Origin: Clostridiales bacterium
Lineage (GTDB): Bacteria; Bacillota; Clostridia; Christensenellales; Aristaeellaceae
Assembly: GCA_012517815.1 (NCBI GenBank)
Contig: JAAYUF010000167.1
Coordinates: 1 to 38,970, forward strand
DNA length: 38,970 nucleotides
Direction of reading: 5' to 3'
Positions 15,442-22,976 of this stretch are shown here, piece after piece (the stretch's first letter is position 1; each line of letters begins with the position of its first letter). The notes beneath the pieces were generated by a model, which worked only from the letters and a program-made list of their open reading frames with translations, did not search any database and had not been told where the DNA came from. The translations under genes and the position numbers were made by a program.

Positions 15442-16614
15442 CTAAAAATAGGACAGTCGAATGTGCTTGCCCATCCGCTCCAGACATGCGTCCAGATTCT
15501 GAATCAGCTGCTGCTTGATGCCGAAGGTGATGGGCAGGTCGGGGTTCTGGTGGGCCGGGTTGATCGCCAACCCGACGAAAAAATGAATGTCCGTGGCGTT
15601 TTCAAATAACTCCCGCGCGATCAGGCTGGCGCCGTCCCGGCCGATGGCCCAGGCGGGCGCGAGCTTTGCGGAGTCCAGAAAATCCTGCGCGTAGGCAAGC
15701 ACCCGGGAAAGCGTCACCACGCCCTCAGTGGCGAGGTCGACGCCCTCGATGGCGCTGATGGGCGGCACGTCCGGGTCGGGGTAGTGAAGCGACGGGAGCA
15801 GCGGCTTGCCCAGATAGGCCGCCGCCAGCTGCCCCGTGGTGCCCCCGCAGACGATCCGCGTGCCCTCCTTGGCGAAAAACAGGTTCATCATCTTCATATC
15901 CTGCTCGCGGGAGGCGGGCGGCCCTACCACCAGATTCACGGGATGCCGCCTGCGCACGCGCACGACCGCCACCGTCGTATCGTCTCCCGGCTTGCCGCCG
16001 TAGAGCCGCCCGCACTCCTCCGCGATCAGCCCGGCGGTTGTCTTGGCGGAGTTTTCGGGCAGGTAGTTGGCGCTGGCGAAGCGCGCGATGTTCTCCCGCG
16101 TCCAGCCGAAGTTAAGCGCCCGGCCTACGCCCGCGTACTCCGCGCCGTCGCTCACGGCGATCAGCACATCCCCGTTTTCCACGGGAAACGCGCTTTCCCG
16201 AATGGTCTTGCCGGCGATCACGCGCGTGGAAACGGGGTAATCGTAGGGCTCGCCCCCGCGCAGGACGATGGTGGCTGGGTTGTCGAACTGGATCAGCCGG
16301 GCGGTGCGGTTTTCGATGATCCTGAGGATGGAAAACGTGGAGTAGGCCACCTGCCGCACGCTGCACACCGGCAGGGTGCTGGCGACGGTGGCGACGCATT
16401 CCTCAATGGGCATGCCGCCGCCCGCCAGCGTGCACACGATCTTGCTGGTAAGCGTCGCCAGAATGTTCGCTTTAACGCCGCTGCCCAGCCCGTCGGCCAG
16501 CACGAGGGTGAGGTCGTTTTCCCCGCCGCCGGCCATTTCCACGCGGTCGCCGCAGAGGGTTTCCCCGGCCTTGGTAAGGCTCACGAAGCCGGCCTCGGTC
16601 CACAGATCATTCAC
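15442..16614 (-). CDS. SpoIIE-type PP2C serine phosphatase
   Basis: A 390-residue soluble protein. Residues about 1-220 are a PP2C/SpoIIE phosphatase domain: D23, D41 in LADGLGSG, D156 in AVSDGAEYAG, and D211/D212 in KPGDDTTVAVV form the expected metal site. The remaining 170 residues are a separate region that I do not recognise (it contains CGGTTGQLAAAYLGK). No membrane helices are seen. Such phosphatases are found beside sensory [FeFe] hydrogenases in Clostridia and probably carry the output signal. The GTG at 16614 overlaps the end of the sensory hydrogenase gene by eight bases, so the two products should be made together. No partner kinase or anti-anti-sigma protein lies in the window. 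Confidence 0.87.
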   Translation of the reverse strand: MNDLWTEAGFVSLTKAGETLCGDRVEMAGGGENDLTLVLADGLGSGVKANILATLTSKIVCTLAGGGMPIEECVATVASTLPVCSVRQVAYSTFSILRIIENRTARLIQFDNPATIVLRGGEPYDYPVSTRVIAGKTIRESAFPVENGDVLIAVSDGAEYAGVGRALNFGWTRENIARFASANYLPENSAKTTAGLIAEECGRLYGGKPGDDTTVAVVRVRRRHPVNLVVGPPASREQDMKMMNLFFAKEGTRIVCGGTTGQLAAAYLGKPLLPSLHYPDPDVPPISAIEGVDLATEGVVTLSRVLAYAQDFLDSAKLAPAWAIGRDGASLIARELFENATDIHFFVGLAINPAHQNPDLPITFGIKQQLIQNLDACLERMGKHIRLSYF

Positions 16615-18277
16615 GGTTCATCGCATCCTTCAGCCGGGATAGGGCCAGCTTGGTTTCGGCGGTCGTTTCCCCCAGCAGCGAGGCGATTTCCTGCACCACC
16701 CGCATCTGCTTGTCGATCACGCGGTCGGCCGTTTCCACGGTCTGGCGGCGCAGCTCGTCCTCCTTGCCGCGCAGGGCTTCCTGCTCGGTGATGTCCCGAA
16801 GGATGGAAATAACCACGCGGTACTGGCGGTCGTAGAGGATGGTTTCTTCCACGCAGCGCTGGTACTCGGCCAGGTAGCGCCGGGCGCAGGTGACGTTGAG
16901 CGCGGATACGACGGCCTCCCGGTACGGCTCGGGGTTTAGAATCCGCACGACCGGCTCGTGCAGGATGTCGGTTGCCGAGGTGAGGTTAAACAGCTTCACA
17001 GCCGCGCGGTTGATCTGCTGCACCGCCAGATCCTCGTCCATCACCACAATGGCGTTGGGCGTGTTGTGGATGATGGTATCGCTGAAGCTTTCGGCCTTCT
17101 CCTTGAGGAAGGGGAGACACATTTCGATCTCCGCGCGCCCTTCCAGAATCGCCACCGCCTTTTCCCGGCAGGTGGGGTAGCCGCAGGAGCCGCAGTTGAG
17201 CTCCTTCTCCGGGCCGGTTTTGCCCATCTTGAGCAGCATGGCGTTTATGGCCTCGCTGCCCACATGCACGGCGCGGCCGCCAAGAAAGCCGAACGTGCGG
17301 GCGATATCGCCGGGTTCGGTGCCAAGCGGGAACCGGTCGTCCCCGGCGTAGGCGTCCACGCGCAGCGCGCCTTTCACGCGGCGGCCGCGATGCTCGCGGA
17401 TGCAGGGGCCGTTGATGCAGCTTCCCTCGCACGCGCTCATCTCGATAAACACAGGGTCGATTCCGCCTCGTTCCAGCTCCGCAAAGGCTTGGCGGCAGTT
17501 TTCCACCCCGTCGATGGCCATGCGCCGGTAGCCCGGCACGGCCTCGGTCGCCCGGAGGATGCCGCCGGTGGCGGGGTAAAAGCGGGCGCGCATGCCGGGC
17601 TCCTCCACGTCGACCGCGCGGGGCAGCTGCACGCAGGCTTCGGCCAGCCAGGCGCGAAGCTCGTCGTAGGTCAGGGCCGCGTCGATGTAAGGGCTGTGGT
17701 CGGCCTCGTCCTTTTTGGCGATGCAGGGGCCGATGAACACGGTAAAGCAGTCGGGGTCCTCCTGCTTGAGCATGCGGCCGTGCGCCTGCGCCGGGGTGAG
17801 CACCCGTGCCAGGAAGGGCAGCACGGTCGGGTAATACTTCTGCACCAGCAGATTGATAGCCGGGCAGCAGCTGGAGATGAGCACCTGCTGCTTGCCCTCC
17901 CTGAGGATGGCCGCGTAGGCGTCGCTGACCAGCTGCGCGCCCTCGGCAGTTTCCCGCGCATCGGCAAAGCCCAGCGCGCGGAGGGCCGTTCGCATATCCC
18001 CGATGCCGCGCACAGCAAAGTCCGCGATAAAGGAGGGCGCGAGGCTGCACACCACGCGACGGCCCGCCGCGACGGCCGCCCTGACCGCGGCCACATCGTC
18101 GCGTATCTGCTTGGCTTTCTGCGGGCAGGCCACAAAGCAGCTGCCGCAGAGGATGCACTCGTCCGCAATGATCTGCGCCCGGTTGTGCGCAAAGCGGATG
18201 GCCTTGACCGAGCAGGTGCGGATGCACTTGTAGCAGTCCTTGCAGTTATTCTCTTTCAGGCTGAGGATATCGGTCAT
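16607..18277 (-). CDS. Sensory-type [FeFe] hydrogenase with PAS domain (group C/HydS-like)
   Basis: A 556-residue cytoplasmic protein with domains in order: two [4Fe-4S] sets (C12/15/18/22 and C41/44/47/51), an H-cluster domain with L1 SSCCPA (C137, C138), L2 GPCIAKK (C185) and L3 MSACEGSCINGPC (C283, C287, C292), a Fes-type [4Fe-4S] motif NCGSCGYPTC plus C387, a PAS domain (about 400-500, VVMDEDLAVQQINRAAVKLF) and a C-terminal helical stretch (500-556). This is the architecture of group C putative hydrogen sensors. Gly before the L2 Cys and Ser in L3 (SAC where catalytic enzymes have MAC) fit that group. The ATG at 18277 is preferred over a GTG at 18286 because GGAG is then correctly spaced. 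The PAS output probably acts on the overlapping phosphatase. Confidence 0.92.
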   Translation of the reverse strand: MTDILSLKENNCKDCYKCIRTCSVKAIRFAHNRAQIIADECILCGSCFVACPQKAKQIRDDVAAVRAAVAAGRRVVCSLAPSFIADFAVRGIGDMRTALRALGFADARETAEGAQLVSDAYAAILREGKQQVLISSCCPAINLLVQKYYPTVLPFLARVLTPAQAHGRMLKQEDPDCFTVFIGPCIAKKDEADHSPYIDAALTYDELRAWLAEACVQLPRAVDVEEPGMRARFYPATGGILRATEAVPGYRRMAIDGVENCRQAFAELERGGIDPVFIEMSACEGSCINGPCIREHRGRRVKGALRVDAYAGDDRFPLGTEPGDIARTFGFLGGRAVHVGSEAINAMLLKMGKTGPEKELNCGSCGYPTCREKAVAILEGRAEIEMCLPFLKEKAESFSDTIIHNTPNAIVVMDEDLAVQQINRAAVKLFNLTSATDILHEPVVRILNPEPYREAVVSALNVTCARRYLAEYQRCVEETILYDRQYRVVISILRDITEQEALRGKEDELRRQTVETADRVIDKQMRVVQEIASLLGETTAETKLALSRLKDAMNRE

Positions 18278-18609
18278 GCAGGGCACGCTCCTTCGGGGGT
18301 TCGGAATTACGGATGGTTGGCGTTCGCGTCGGGAAAGCGGTTACTGCGCCGTACAGGAATGGTCGACCCTTGTTTGCGTTGCGCTTGGCGCGGCCATGCG
18401 CAGGCTCATTGCGCAAGCCCGGGCGGCGCGCGGCCAGAGGAACGGCCGGCCTTTTTCCGCCGGGCGGGACGGAGTGGGCTACGCAAGCGCCGCGCAAACC
18501 CTGGCAAGCCGCGTACACGCAACCCGTGATCTGCCCGGCGGGGTTCGCGGCGCGCCAGGCGGCGCAGTCCTCCCGGACGCGCGCAAGGCTGGGAATACCG
18601 GCTTTTTCG
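18278..18609. other. Gene-free interval inside the hydrogenase operon
   Basis: About 330 bases between the ferredoxin and sensory hydrogenase genes, all on the minus strand. No protein with a ribosome site was recognised and no strong promoter or T-tailed terminator was seen. The position often holds an extra regulatory gene in related operons; none is visible. Confidence 0.4.
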
Positions 18610-18855
18610 TTACGCCAGGCGGGAAACGACGTTCTCCGCAAAGAACCGCTCGGCGTCCTCCGGGCGCAGGGAGTAGTTTTCCCCGTCCACCGTAACGCAC
18701 ACGCCGTTTTGGCAGTTGCCCATGCAAAACTGGCCGGAAAGCTCCACCCTGTCCTGCAGGCCGCCTTCGGCCACCAGCCGTTGCAGCGTTTCCACGATTT
18801 TGCGCGAGCCTTTCAGATGACAGCTGCTGCCGATGCAGATGGTAACCTTGATCAT
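18610..18855 (-). CDS. Thioredoxin-like [2Fe-2S] ferredoxin domain protein
   Basis: An 81-residue protein of the NuoE/HydA-associated [2Fe-2S] type. Ligands are C7, C12, C44 and C48, in CIGSSC and CMGNC, the usual C-x4-C and C-x3-C pairs of this fold. It is short enough to be the domain alone. The ATG at 18855 has AAGGAGA upstream. It leads the hydrogenase cluster and could be the electron partner or redox input for the sensor; that role is inference. Confidence 0.88.
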   Translation of the reverse strand: MIKVTICIGSSCHLKGSRKIVETLQRLVAEGGLQDRVELSGQFCMGNCQNGVCVTVDGENYSLRPEDAERFFAENVVSRLA

Positions 18856-18903
18856 GCGTACCGTCTCCTTTTCTTCATCCCGGGCGCGGTCTGGGCACGG
18901 CTC

Positions 18904-18938
18904 CGCCCGCCTTCCCCGCAGGCGGGGGAAGGCGGGCG
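18904..18938. repeat. GC-rich palindromic repeat
   Basis: CGCCCGCCTTCCCC (18904-18917) pairs perfectly with GGGGAAGGCGGGCG (18925-18938), loop of seven. There is no T-run on either side, so it is not a usual terminator. It begins a repeat-rich patch that ends at 19328. Similar palindromes scattered in many genomes translate to SPACGEGG or SPQAGEGG-like peptides, as here. Confidence 0.6.
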
Positions 18939-19052
18939 CCGGCCTATCGAAGAACCCATACAAAGCGCAGTGCCGCTCGCCTCATAGCCCATCGGGCTGT
19001 TCGCTTGCTTTGGTAGCATGCTTCGGCATAAGGCTTTGGGGCGTATCCGGTC

Positions 19053-19193
19053 GGTTTCATCGTCGGGCTGGGCACTGGCGTGCCCAGCCCTCGTGAAACC
19101 TCTCACCTACGGTTCGCTTTCAGCTTCGCCGAAGCGGCCACCGGCCGCACGCTCGCCTCCGGTGCCCCAAACTCCGCAAGGGTTGTTCCCGGG
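19053..19193. repeat. Structured repeat, unit A
   Basis: First of two tandem units with a 140-141-base period. It opens with a nested hairpin: outer arms 19053-19059 and 19094-19100, inner 11-bp perfect stem 19065-19075 with 19080-19090 and loop TGGC. A second stem-loop (about 19113-19136) and a GGCC-ACC-GGCC palindrome follow. Unit B preserves each of these. No protein or ribosome site is credible; the plus-strand open frames through it are repeat-derived. Confidence 0.7.
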
Positions 19194-19328
19194 GGTTTCA
19201 TCGTCGCGCAGGGCACTGTCGTGCCCTGCGCTTGTGACCCCCCCGTCTCCGGGTCGCTTTCAGCTTCGCTGAAGCGGCCAATGGCCGCACGCTTCCCTCC
19301 AACGCCCTTGACCCGGTTCCGCTGTGGC
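19194..19328. repeat. Structured repeat, unit B
   Basis: Second unit, similar to unit A along its length though clearly diverged. The matching inner stem is 19206-19216 with 19221-19231, loop TGTC. Compared with unit A two stem positions changed and both partners changed with them. The second stem-loop and a GGCCA-A-TGGCC palindrome are kept. A fragment resembling the start of a further unit (GGGGGTTAATCG) follows at about 19330. Confidence 0.7.
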
Positions 19329-19371
19329 GGGGGTTAATCGAAAGGCGGGCGCCGCCTGCCGGCCGGCGGGT

Positions 19372-20121
19372 TTACTCGTAATCCATCACGCTGGCCCAGC
19401 GGAGCAGGAATTCCCGCTCCTGCGCCCGGCCCTTGACAATCTGGCTGGCCGCCACGATGGGGATCCACTTTTCCACGTACTGGCGGGCGGTGTCGCTCTT
19501 TTTGCAGTACAGGTTGAGGTAATCGGTGGCGGTCTTTTCGTCGTTTTCCAGCCAGAACAGCAGGTAGGTGCGGGCGGCGTCGGCGGAGGCGTTGCCCTGC
19601 GTGGCGTGTGACCAGTCCAGAATCCACGCGCTGCCGTCGGGTTTCAGGATGATGTTCCTGGGGTTGAAATCCCCGTGGCAGAGCTTGCGGTGCTTGGGCA
19701 TGCCCTCCAGCCGGTTGTGCAGCTCGTAGCGGGTGGTCGCGTCCAGCCCGCTCTGGCTGATCTTGCGGTTCATCTTGTCCCGAAGCAGCGTCATCAGGGG
19801 CGAGGTCTGGGCATGCACCTGCAGTTGCAGGTCCACAAACCGTTCCAGATACGCGTTCAGCCGGTCGGGGTTTTCCTCCATCAGGCGGGAAAGCGTCTTG
19901 CCCTCGATATAGTCGCTCACGATCGCCCAACGGCCTTCCACCTTGGCGACCTCCCGCAGCGTGGGCACGTTGAGCGCGGTTTCCTCCGCCCGCGCCTGGT
20001 TGAGGGCCTCGTTGAGAATGTCGGCTTTGCTGTAGTCGTCGCCAAACACCTTAACGGCGAAGTCGCCGTCGCGGTAGACGGTCTTGTCGGTACGCACCGC
20101 GATCACCTTGTCCAGCTTCAT
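19372..20121 (-). CDS. APH-fold phosphotransferase (small-molecule kinase)
   Basis: A 249-residue cytoplasmic kinase of the aminoglycoside phosphotransferase/choline kinase fold. Visible are the catalytic loop HGDFNPRNI (H149, D151, N156), the metal-binding D169 in ILDWSHA, and an early Lys (K24 in FAVKVF) for ATP. The substrate cannot be told; the fold includes choline, sugar, homoserine and drug kinases. GGAGGG precedes the ATG, which lies 14 bases after the adhE stop, so it is co-transcribed with adhE. That link to fermentation is unusual and argues against a plain resistance gene. Confidence 0.85.
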   Translation of the reverse strand: MKLDKVIAVRTDKTVYRDGDFAVKVFGDDYSKADILNEALNQARAEETALNVPTLREVAKVEGRWAIVSDYIEGKTLSRLMEENPDRLNAYLERFVDLQLQVHAQTSPLMTLLRDKMNRKISQSGLDATTRYELHNRLEGMPKHRKLCHGDFNPRNIILKPDGSAWILDWSHATQGNASADAARTYLLFWLENDEKTATDYLNLYCKKSDTARQYVEKWIPIVAASQIVKGRAQEREFLLRWASVMDYE

Positions 20122-20135
20122 GTCGGTTCCCTCCT

Positions 20136-22745
20136 TCAGCGTTCGTTGCCGTAATAGGCGTTTAAGTACATCTGCCTGATTTCTGCAATCAGCGGATAGC
20201 GTGGGTTGGCGCCGGTGCACTGGTCGTCGAAGGCCAATTCGGACATCTCGTCCAGCCGGGCGAGGAAGGTCTGTTCATCCACGCCGTAGTCGCGGATGGT
20301 CTTGCGAATGCCGATTTTCGCCTTGAGATCGTCCAGCGCGGCGATCAGGTTGACCAGCTTCTCCTCCTCGGTACGGCCGCCCAGCTTGAGCGCGTCGGCC
20401 ACCATGGCATAGCGCGCCAGCGTGTGGGGATGGTCGTACTGGGGGAAGGTGCCCATTTTGGCGGGCGCTTCCGCGGCGTTGTAGCGCAGCACCTCGTCGA
20501 TGAGCAGGGCGTTGGCGACGCCGTGGGGCAGGTGGTGGAACGCGCCCAGCTTGTGCGCCATGCTGTGGCACACGCCCAGGAAGGCATTGGCGAATGCCAT
20601 GCCGGCGATGGTGGCGGCGTTGGCCATCTTCTCGCGCGCTTCGGGATCGGCGGGGCCGTTTTCATAGGCGCGGGGCAGGTAGTCAAAGATCATCTTGAGG
20701 CTTTGCAGCGCGAGGCCGTCGGTATAGTCGGTGGCCAGCATGCTGGCGAAGGCTTCCAGGCAGTGGGTCGCGGCGTCGATGCCGCTGGCGGCGGTCAGCC
20801 CCTTGGGAGCGTCCATCATCATATCCGCGTCCACGATCGCCATGTTGGGCAGCAGCTCGTAATCGGCCAGCGCGTACTTCACGCCCGCGGTTTCATCGGT
20901 GATGATGGTAAAGGGCGTCACCTCGCTGCCGGTGCCGGCGGTGGTGGGCACGGCGATGAAGTAGGCTTTCTGCCCCATTTTGGGGAAGGGGTAGATGCGT
21001 TTGCGGATATCGCAGAAGCGCATGGCCATATCCATGAAATCCGCCTCGGGGTGTTCGTAGAGCACCCACATGATCTTGGCGGCGTCCATCGCGCTGCCGC
21101 CGCCCACGGCGATGATGCAGTCCGGCTGAAAAGCGTTCATGGCTTTCGCGCCCTCGCGGGCGCAGGCCAGGGTCGGGTCCGGCGCGACGTCGAAAAAGCA
21201 CGCGTGCCGGATGCCCATTTCGTCCAGCCGGTCGGTGACGGCCCTGGTGTAGCCGTTTTGGAAGAGGAAGGCGTCGGTGACGATGAAAACCTTCTTCTTG
21301 TCCAGCACATCCTTGAGCTCCCGCAGGGCCACGGGCAGGCAGCCCCGCTTGAGGTAGACCTTCTGCGGCGCGCGGAACCAGAGCATGTTCTCTCTCCTCT
21401 CGGCGACGGTTTTGATGTTGAGCAGCTGCATCGCGCCCACGTTTTCGCTCACGGAGTTGCCGCCCCAGGAGCCGCAGCCGAGCGTCAGGGAGGGCAGGAG
21501 CTTGAAATTGTACAGATCGCCGATGCCGCCGTGCGAGGAAGGCGTGTTGACGATGATGCGGCAGGTTTCCATGCGCCGGGCGAAGCGGGCGAGCTTCTCC
21601 TTCTGCGTTTCGGGGTTCAGGTACACGCTCGCGGTGTGGCCGTGGCCGCCGTCCTCGATCAGGCGCTCGGCTTTGGCCATGGCGTCGTCGAAATCCCTGG
21701 CGCGGTAGAGGGCCAGCACGGGGGAGAGCTTTTCGTGGGCAAACTCCTCGCCCATGTCCACGCGCTCGACCTCGCCGATCAGGATCTTGGCGGTTTCGGG
21801 CACGGAAACGCCCGCCAGCGTCGCGATGGTGTGCGCCGTCTGCCCCACGATTTTGGCGTTGAGCGCGCCGTTGATGAGGATGGTCTTGCGCACCCTGTCC
21901 AGCTCGTCGCCCTTGAGGAAGTAGCAGCCGCGCCTGTCAAACTCCGCGCGCACGGCGTCGTAAACGCCGTCCAGCGCGATGACCGCCTGCTCGGAGGCGC
22001 AGATCATGCCGTTGTCGAAGGTTTTGGAATGGATGATGGAGCTGACGGCCAACAGCAGGTTCGCGCTGTCGTCGATGATGGCGGGCACGTTGCCGGCACC
22101 CACGCCCAGGGCGGGCTTACCGCTGGAATAGGCGGAACGCACCATGCCCGGGCCGCCGGTGGCGAGGGTGCAGTCGCACTCCTTCATCACGAGGTTGGAC
22201 ATCTCCAGGCTGGGGGAATCGATCCAGCTGATGATATTCTCCGGCGCGCCGGCGGCCACGGCCGCGTCCAGTACGGTTTTTGCCGCCGCGATGGTGCAGC
22301 CCCTGGCACGCGGGTGCGGGGAAATGATGATGCCGTTGCGCGTTTTCAGCGCGATCAGTGTTTTAAAAATCGCGGTGGAGGTCGGGTTGGTGGTGGGGAT
22401 CACCGCGGCGATGACCCCGATGGGTTCGGCGATGCGCGTGTAGCCGAAGGCCTCGTCCCGCTCGATCACGCCGCAGGTCTTGGTATCGCGGTAGGCGTTA
22501 TAGATATATTCGGAGGCGAAGTGGTTTTTAATGACCTTGTCCTCCACCACGCCCATGCCGGTTTCGGCAACGGCCAGCTTAGCCAGCGGAATGCGCTCGC
22601 GGTTGGCGGCCATGGCGGCGGCGAAGAAGATCTTGTCGACCTGCGCCTGCGTAAACTGCGAATAGGCCTTTTGCGCGGCGCGTACGCTCGCGATGGCCTG
22701 CTGGAGGCGCTCGACGCTGTCCACAGCCGTACGGGTGTTCCTCAT
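20136..22745 (-). CDS. adhE: Bifunctional acetaldehyde-CoA/alcohol dehydrogenase
   Basis: An 869-residue fermentative enzyme that reduces acetyl-CoA to acetaldehyde and then ethanol with NADH. The N-terminal aldehyde dehydrogenase half has the catalytic Cys C249 in NGMICASEQ, and GVGAGNVPAIID. The C-terminal iron-dependent alcohol dehydrogenase half shows GGGSAMDAAK, the GIDAATHCLEAF segment and the His cluster CHSMAHKLGAFHHLPHG. Length and both halves are complete. AdhE forms filaments called spirosomes in other bacteria. GGGAGGGG-type purines precede the ATG. Two Rex-like sites and a long hairpin lie upstream, so expression should follow the NADH/NAD ratio. It is followed directly by the APH-fold kinase. 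Confidence 0.96.
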   Translation of the reverse strand: MRNTRTAVDSVERLQQAIASVRAAQKAYSQFTQAQVDKIFFAAAMAANRERIPLAKLAVAETGMGVVEDKVIKNHFASEYIYNAYRDTKTCGVIERDEAFGYTRIAEPIGVIAAVIPTTNPTSTAIFKTLIALKTRNGIIISPHPRARGCTIAAAKTVLDAAVAAGAPENIISWIDSPSLEMSNLVMKECDCTLATGGPGMVRSAYSSGKPALGVGAGNVPAIIDDSANLLLAVSSIIHSKTFDNGMICASEQAVIALDGVYDAVRAEFDRRGCYFLKGDELDRVRKTILINGALNAKIVGQTAHTIATLAGVSVPETAKILIGEVERVDMGEEFAHEKLSPVLALYRARDFDDAMAKAERLIEDGGHGHTASVYLNPETQKEKLARFARRMETCRIIVNTPSSHGGIGDLYNFKLLPSLTLGCGSWGGNSVSENVGAMQLLNIKTVAERRENMLWFRAPQKVYLKRGCLPVALRELKDVLDKKKVFIVTDAFLFQNGYTRAVTDRLDEMGIRHACFFDVAPDPTLACAREGAKAMNAFQPDCIIAVGGGSAMDAAKIMWVLYEHPEADFMDMAMRFCDIRKRIYPFPKMGQKAYFIAVPTTAGTGSEVTPFTIITDETAGVKYALADYELLPNMAIVDADMMMDAPKGLTAASGIDAATHCLEAFASMLATDYTDGLALQSLKMIFDYLPRAYENGPADPEAREKMANAATIAGMAFANAFLGVCHSMAHKLGAFHHLPHGVANALLIDEVLRYNAAEAPAKMGTFPQYDHPHTLARYAMVADALKLGGRTEEEKLVNLIAALDDLKAKIGIRKTIRDYGVDEQTFLARLDEMSELAFDDQCTGANPRYPLIAEIRQMYLNAYYGNER

Positions 22746-22766
22746 GGTATCCCCTCCCTTTCTGGT

Positions 22767-22784
22767 TCGTTAAAATATTAACAT
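22767..22784. promoter_or_regulatory. Rex-like operator, proximal to adhE
   Basis: TCGTTAA-AATA-TTAACAT matches the clostridial Rex pattern TTGTTAA-N4-TTAACAA at 12 of 14 defined positions. It lies about 21 bases before the adhE start. Confidence 0.62.
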
Positions 22785-22818
22785 GCAAACCCCGAATACA
22801 CAATTCGGGGTTTGCATG
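22782..22818 (-). promoter_or_regulatory. Perfect hairpin in the adhE leader
   Basis: A perfect 16-bp stem (22782-22797 with 22803-22818, loop of five) lies between the two Rex-like sites. On the minus strand it is followed by TTAATATTTT, so it resembles an intrinsic terminator. It could end LysR transcripts, attenuate adhE, or stabilise the adhE mRNA 5' end. Confidence 0.65.
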
Positions 22819-22837
22819 GGGGTATATCAACAATGAT

Positions 22838-22855
22838 ATGTTAATAATTTAACAA
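22838..22855. promoter_or_regulatory. Rex-like operator, distal
   Basis: ATGTTAA-TAAT-TTAACAA matches TTGTTAA-N4-TTAACAA at 13 of 14 defined positions. It sits in the AT-rich region where the adhE promoter should lie, although no clean -35/-10 pair could be fixed. Confidence 0.75.
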
Positions 22856-22976
22856 TATAAGGCATACAGGGACCCAGAGCGCCGGGATGGGCGGGCTGGA
22901 GCGATTCCGACAGGCATCGCGTTCGCCTGCAGGCGGGGCGGGGATGTCGTTTTCGGCCGGGAAATCGACGGGGAGC

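Noticed and set aside
18246..18641. Minus-strand frame between the ferredoxin and sensor hydrogenase genes considered as an extra operon gene
   Set aside because: No domain, no ribosome site, and it overlaps the ends of both neighbours.
19018..19337. Overlapping plus-strand open frames of about 85 codons in the repeat patch
   Set aside because: Pro/Ser/Ala-rich products that repeat with the DNA units; no ribosome site. They are explained by the repeats.
19372..20121. APH-fold gene as an antibiotic resistance determinant
   Set aside because: The fold is shared by many metabolic kinases and the gene is coupled to adhE; nothing in the sequence points to a drug substrate.
20424..22781. Plus-strand open frame of about 785 codons opposite adhE
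   Set aside because: Gly/His/Ala-rich translation without any motif; adhE on the other strand is unambiguous.
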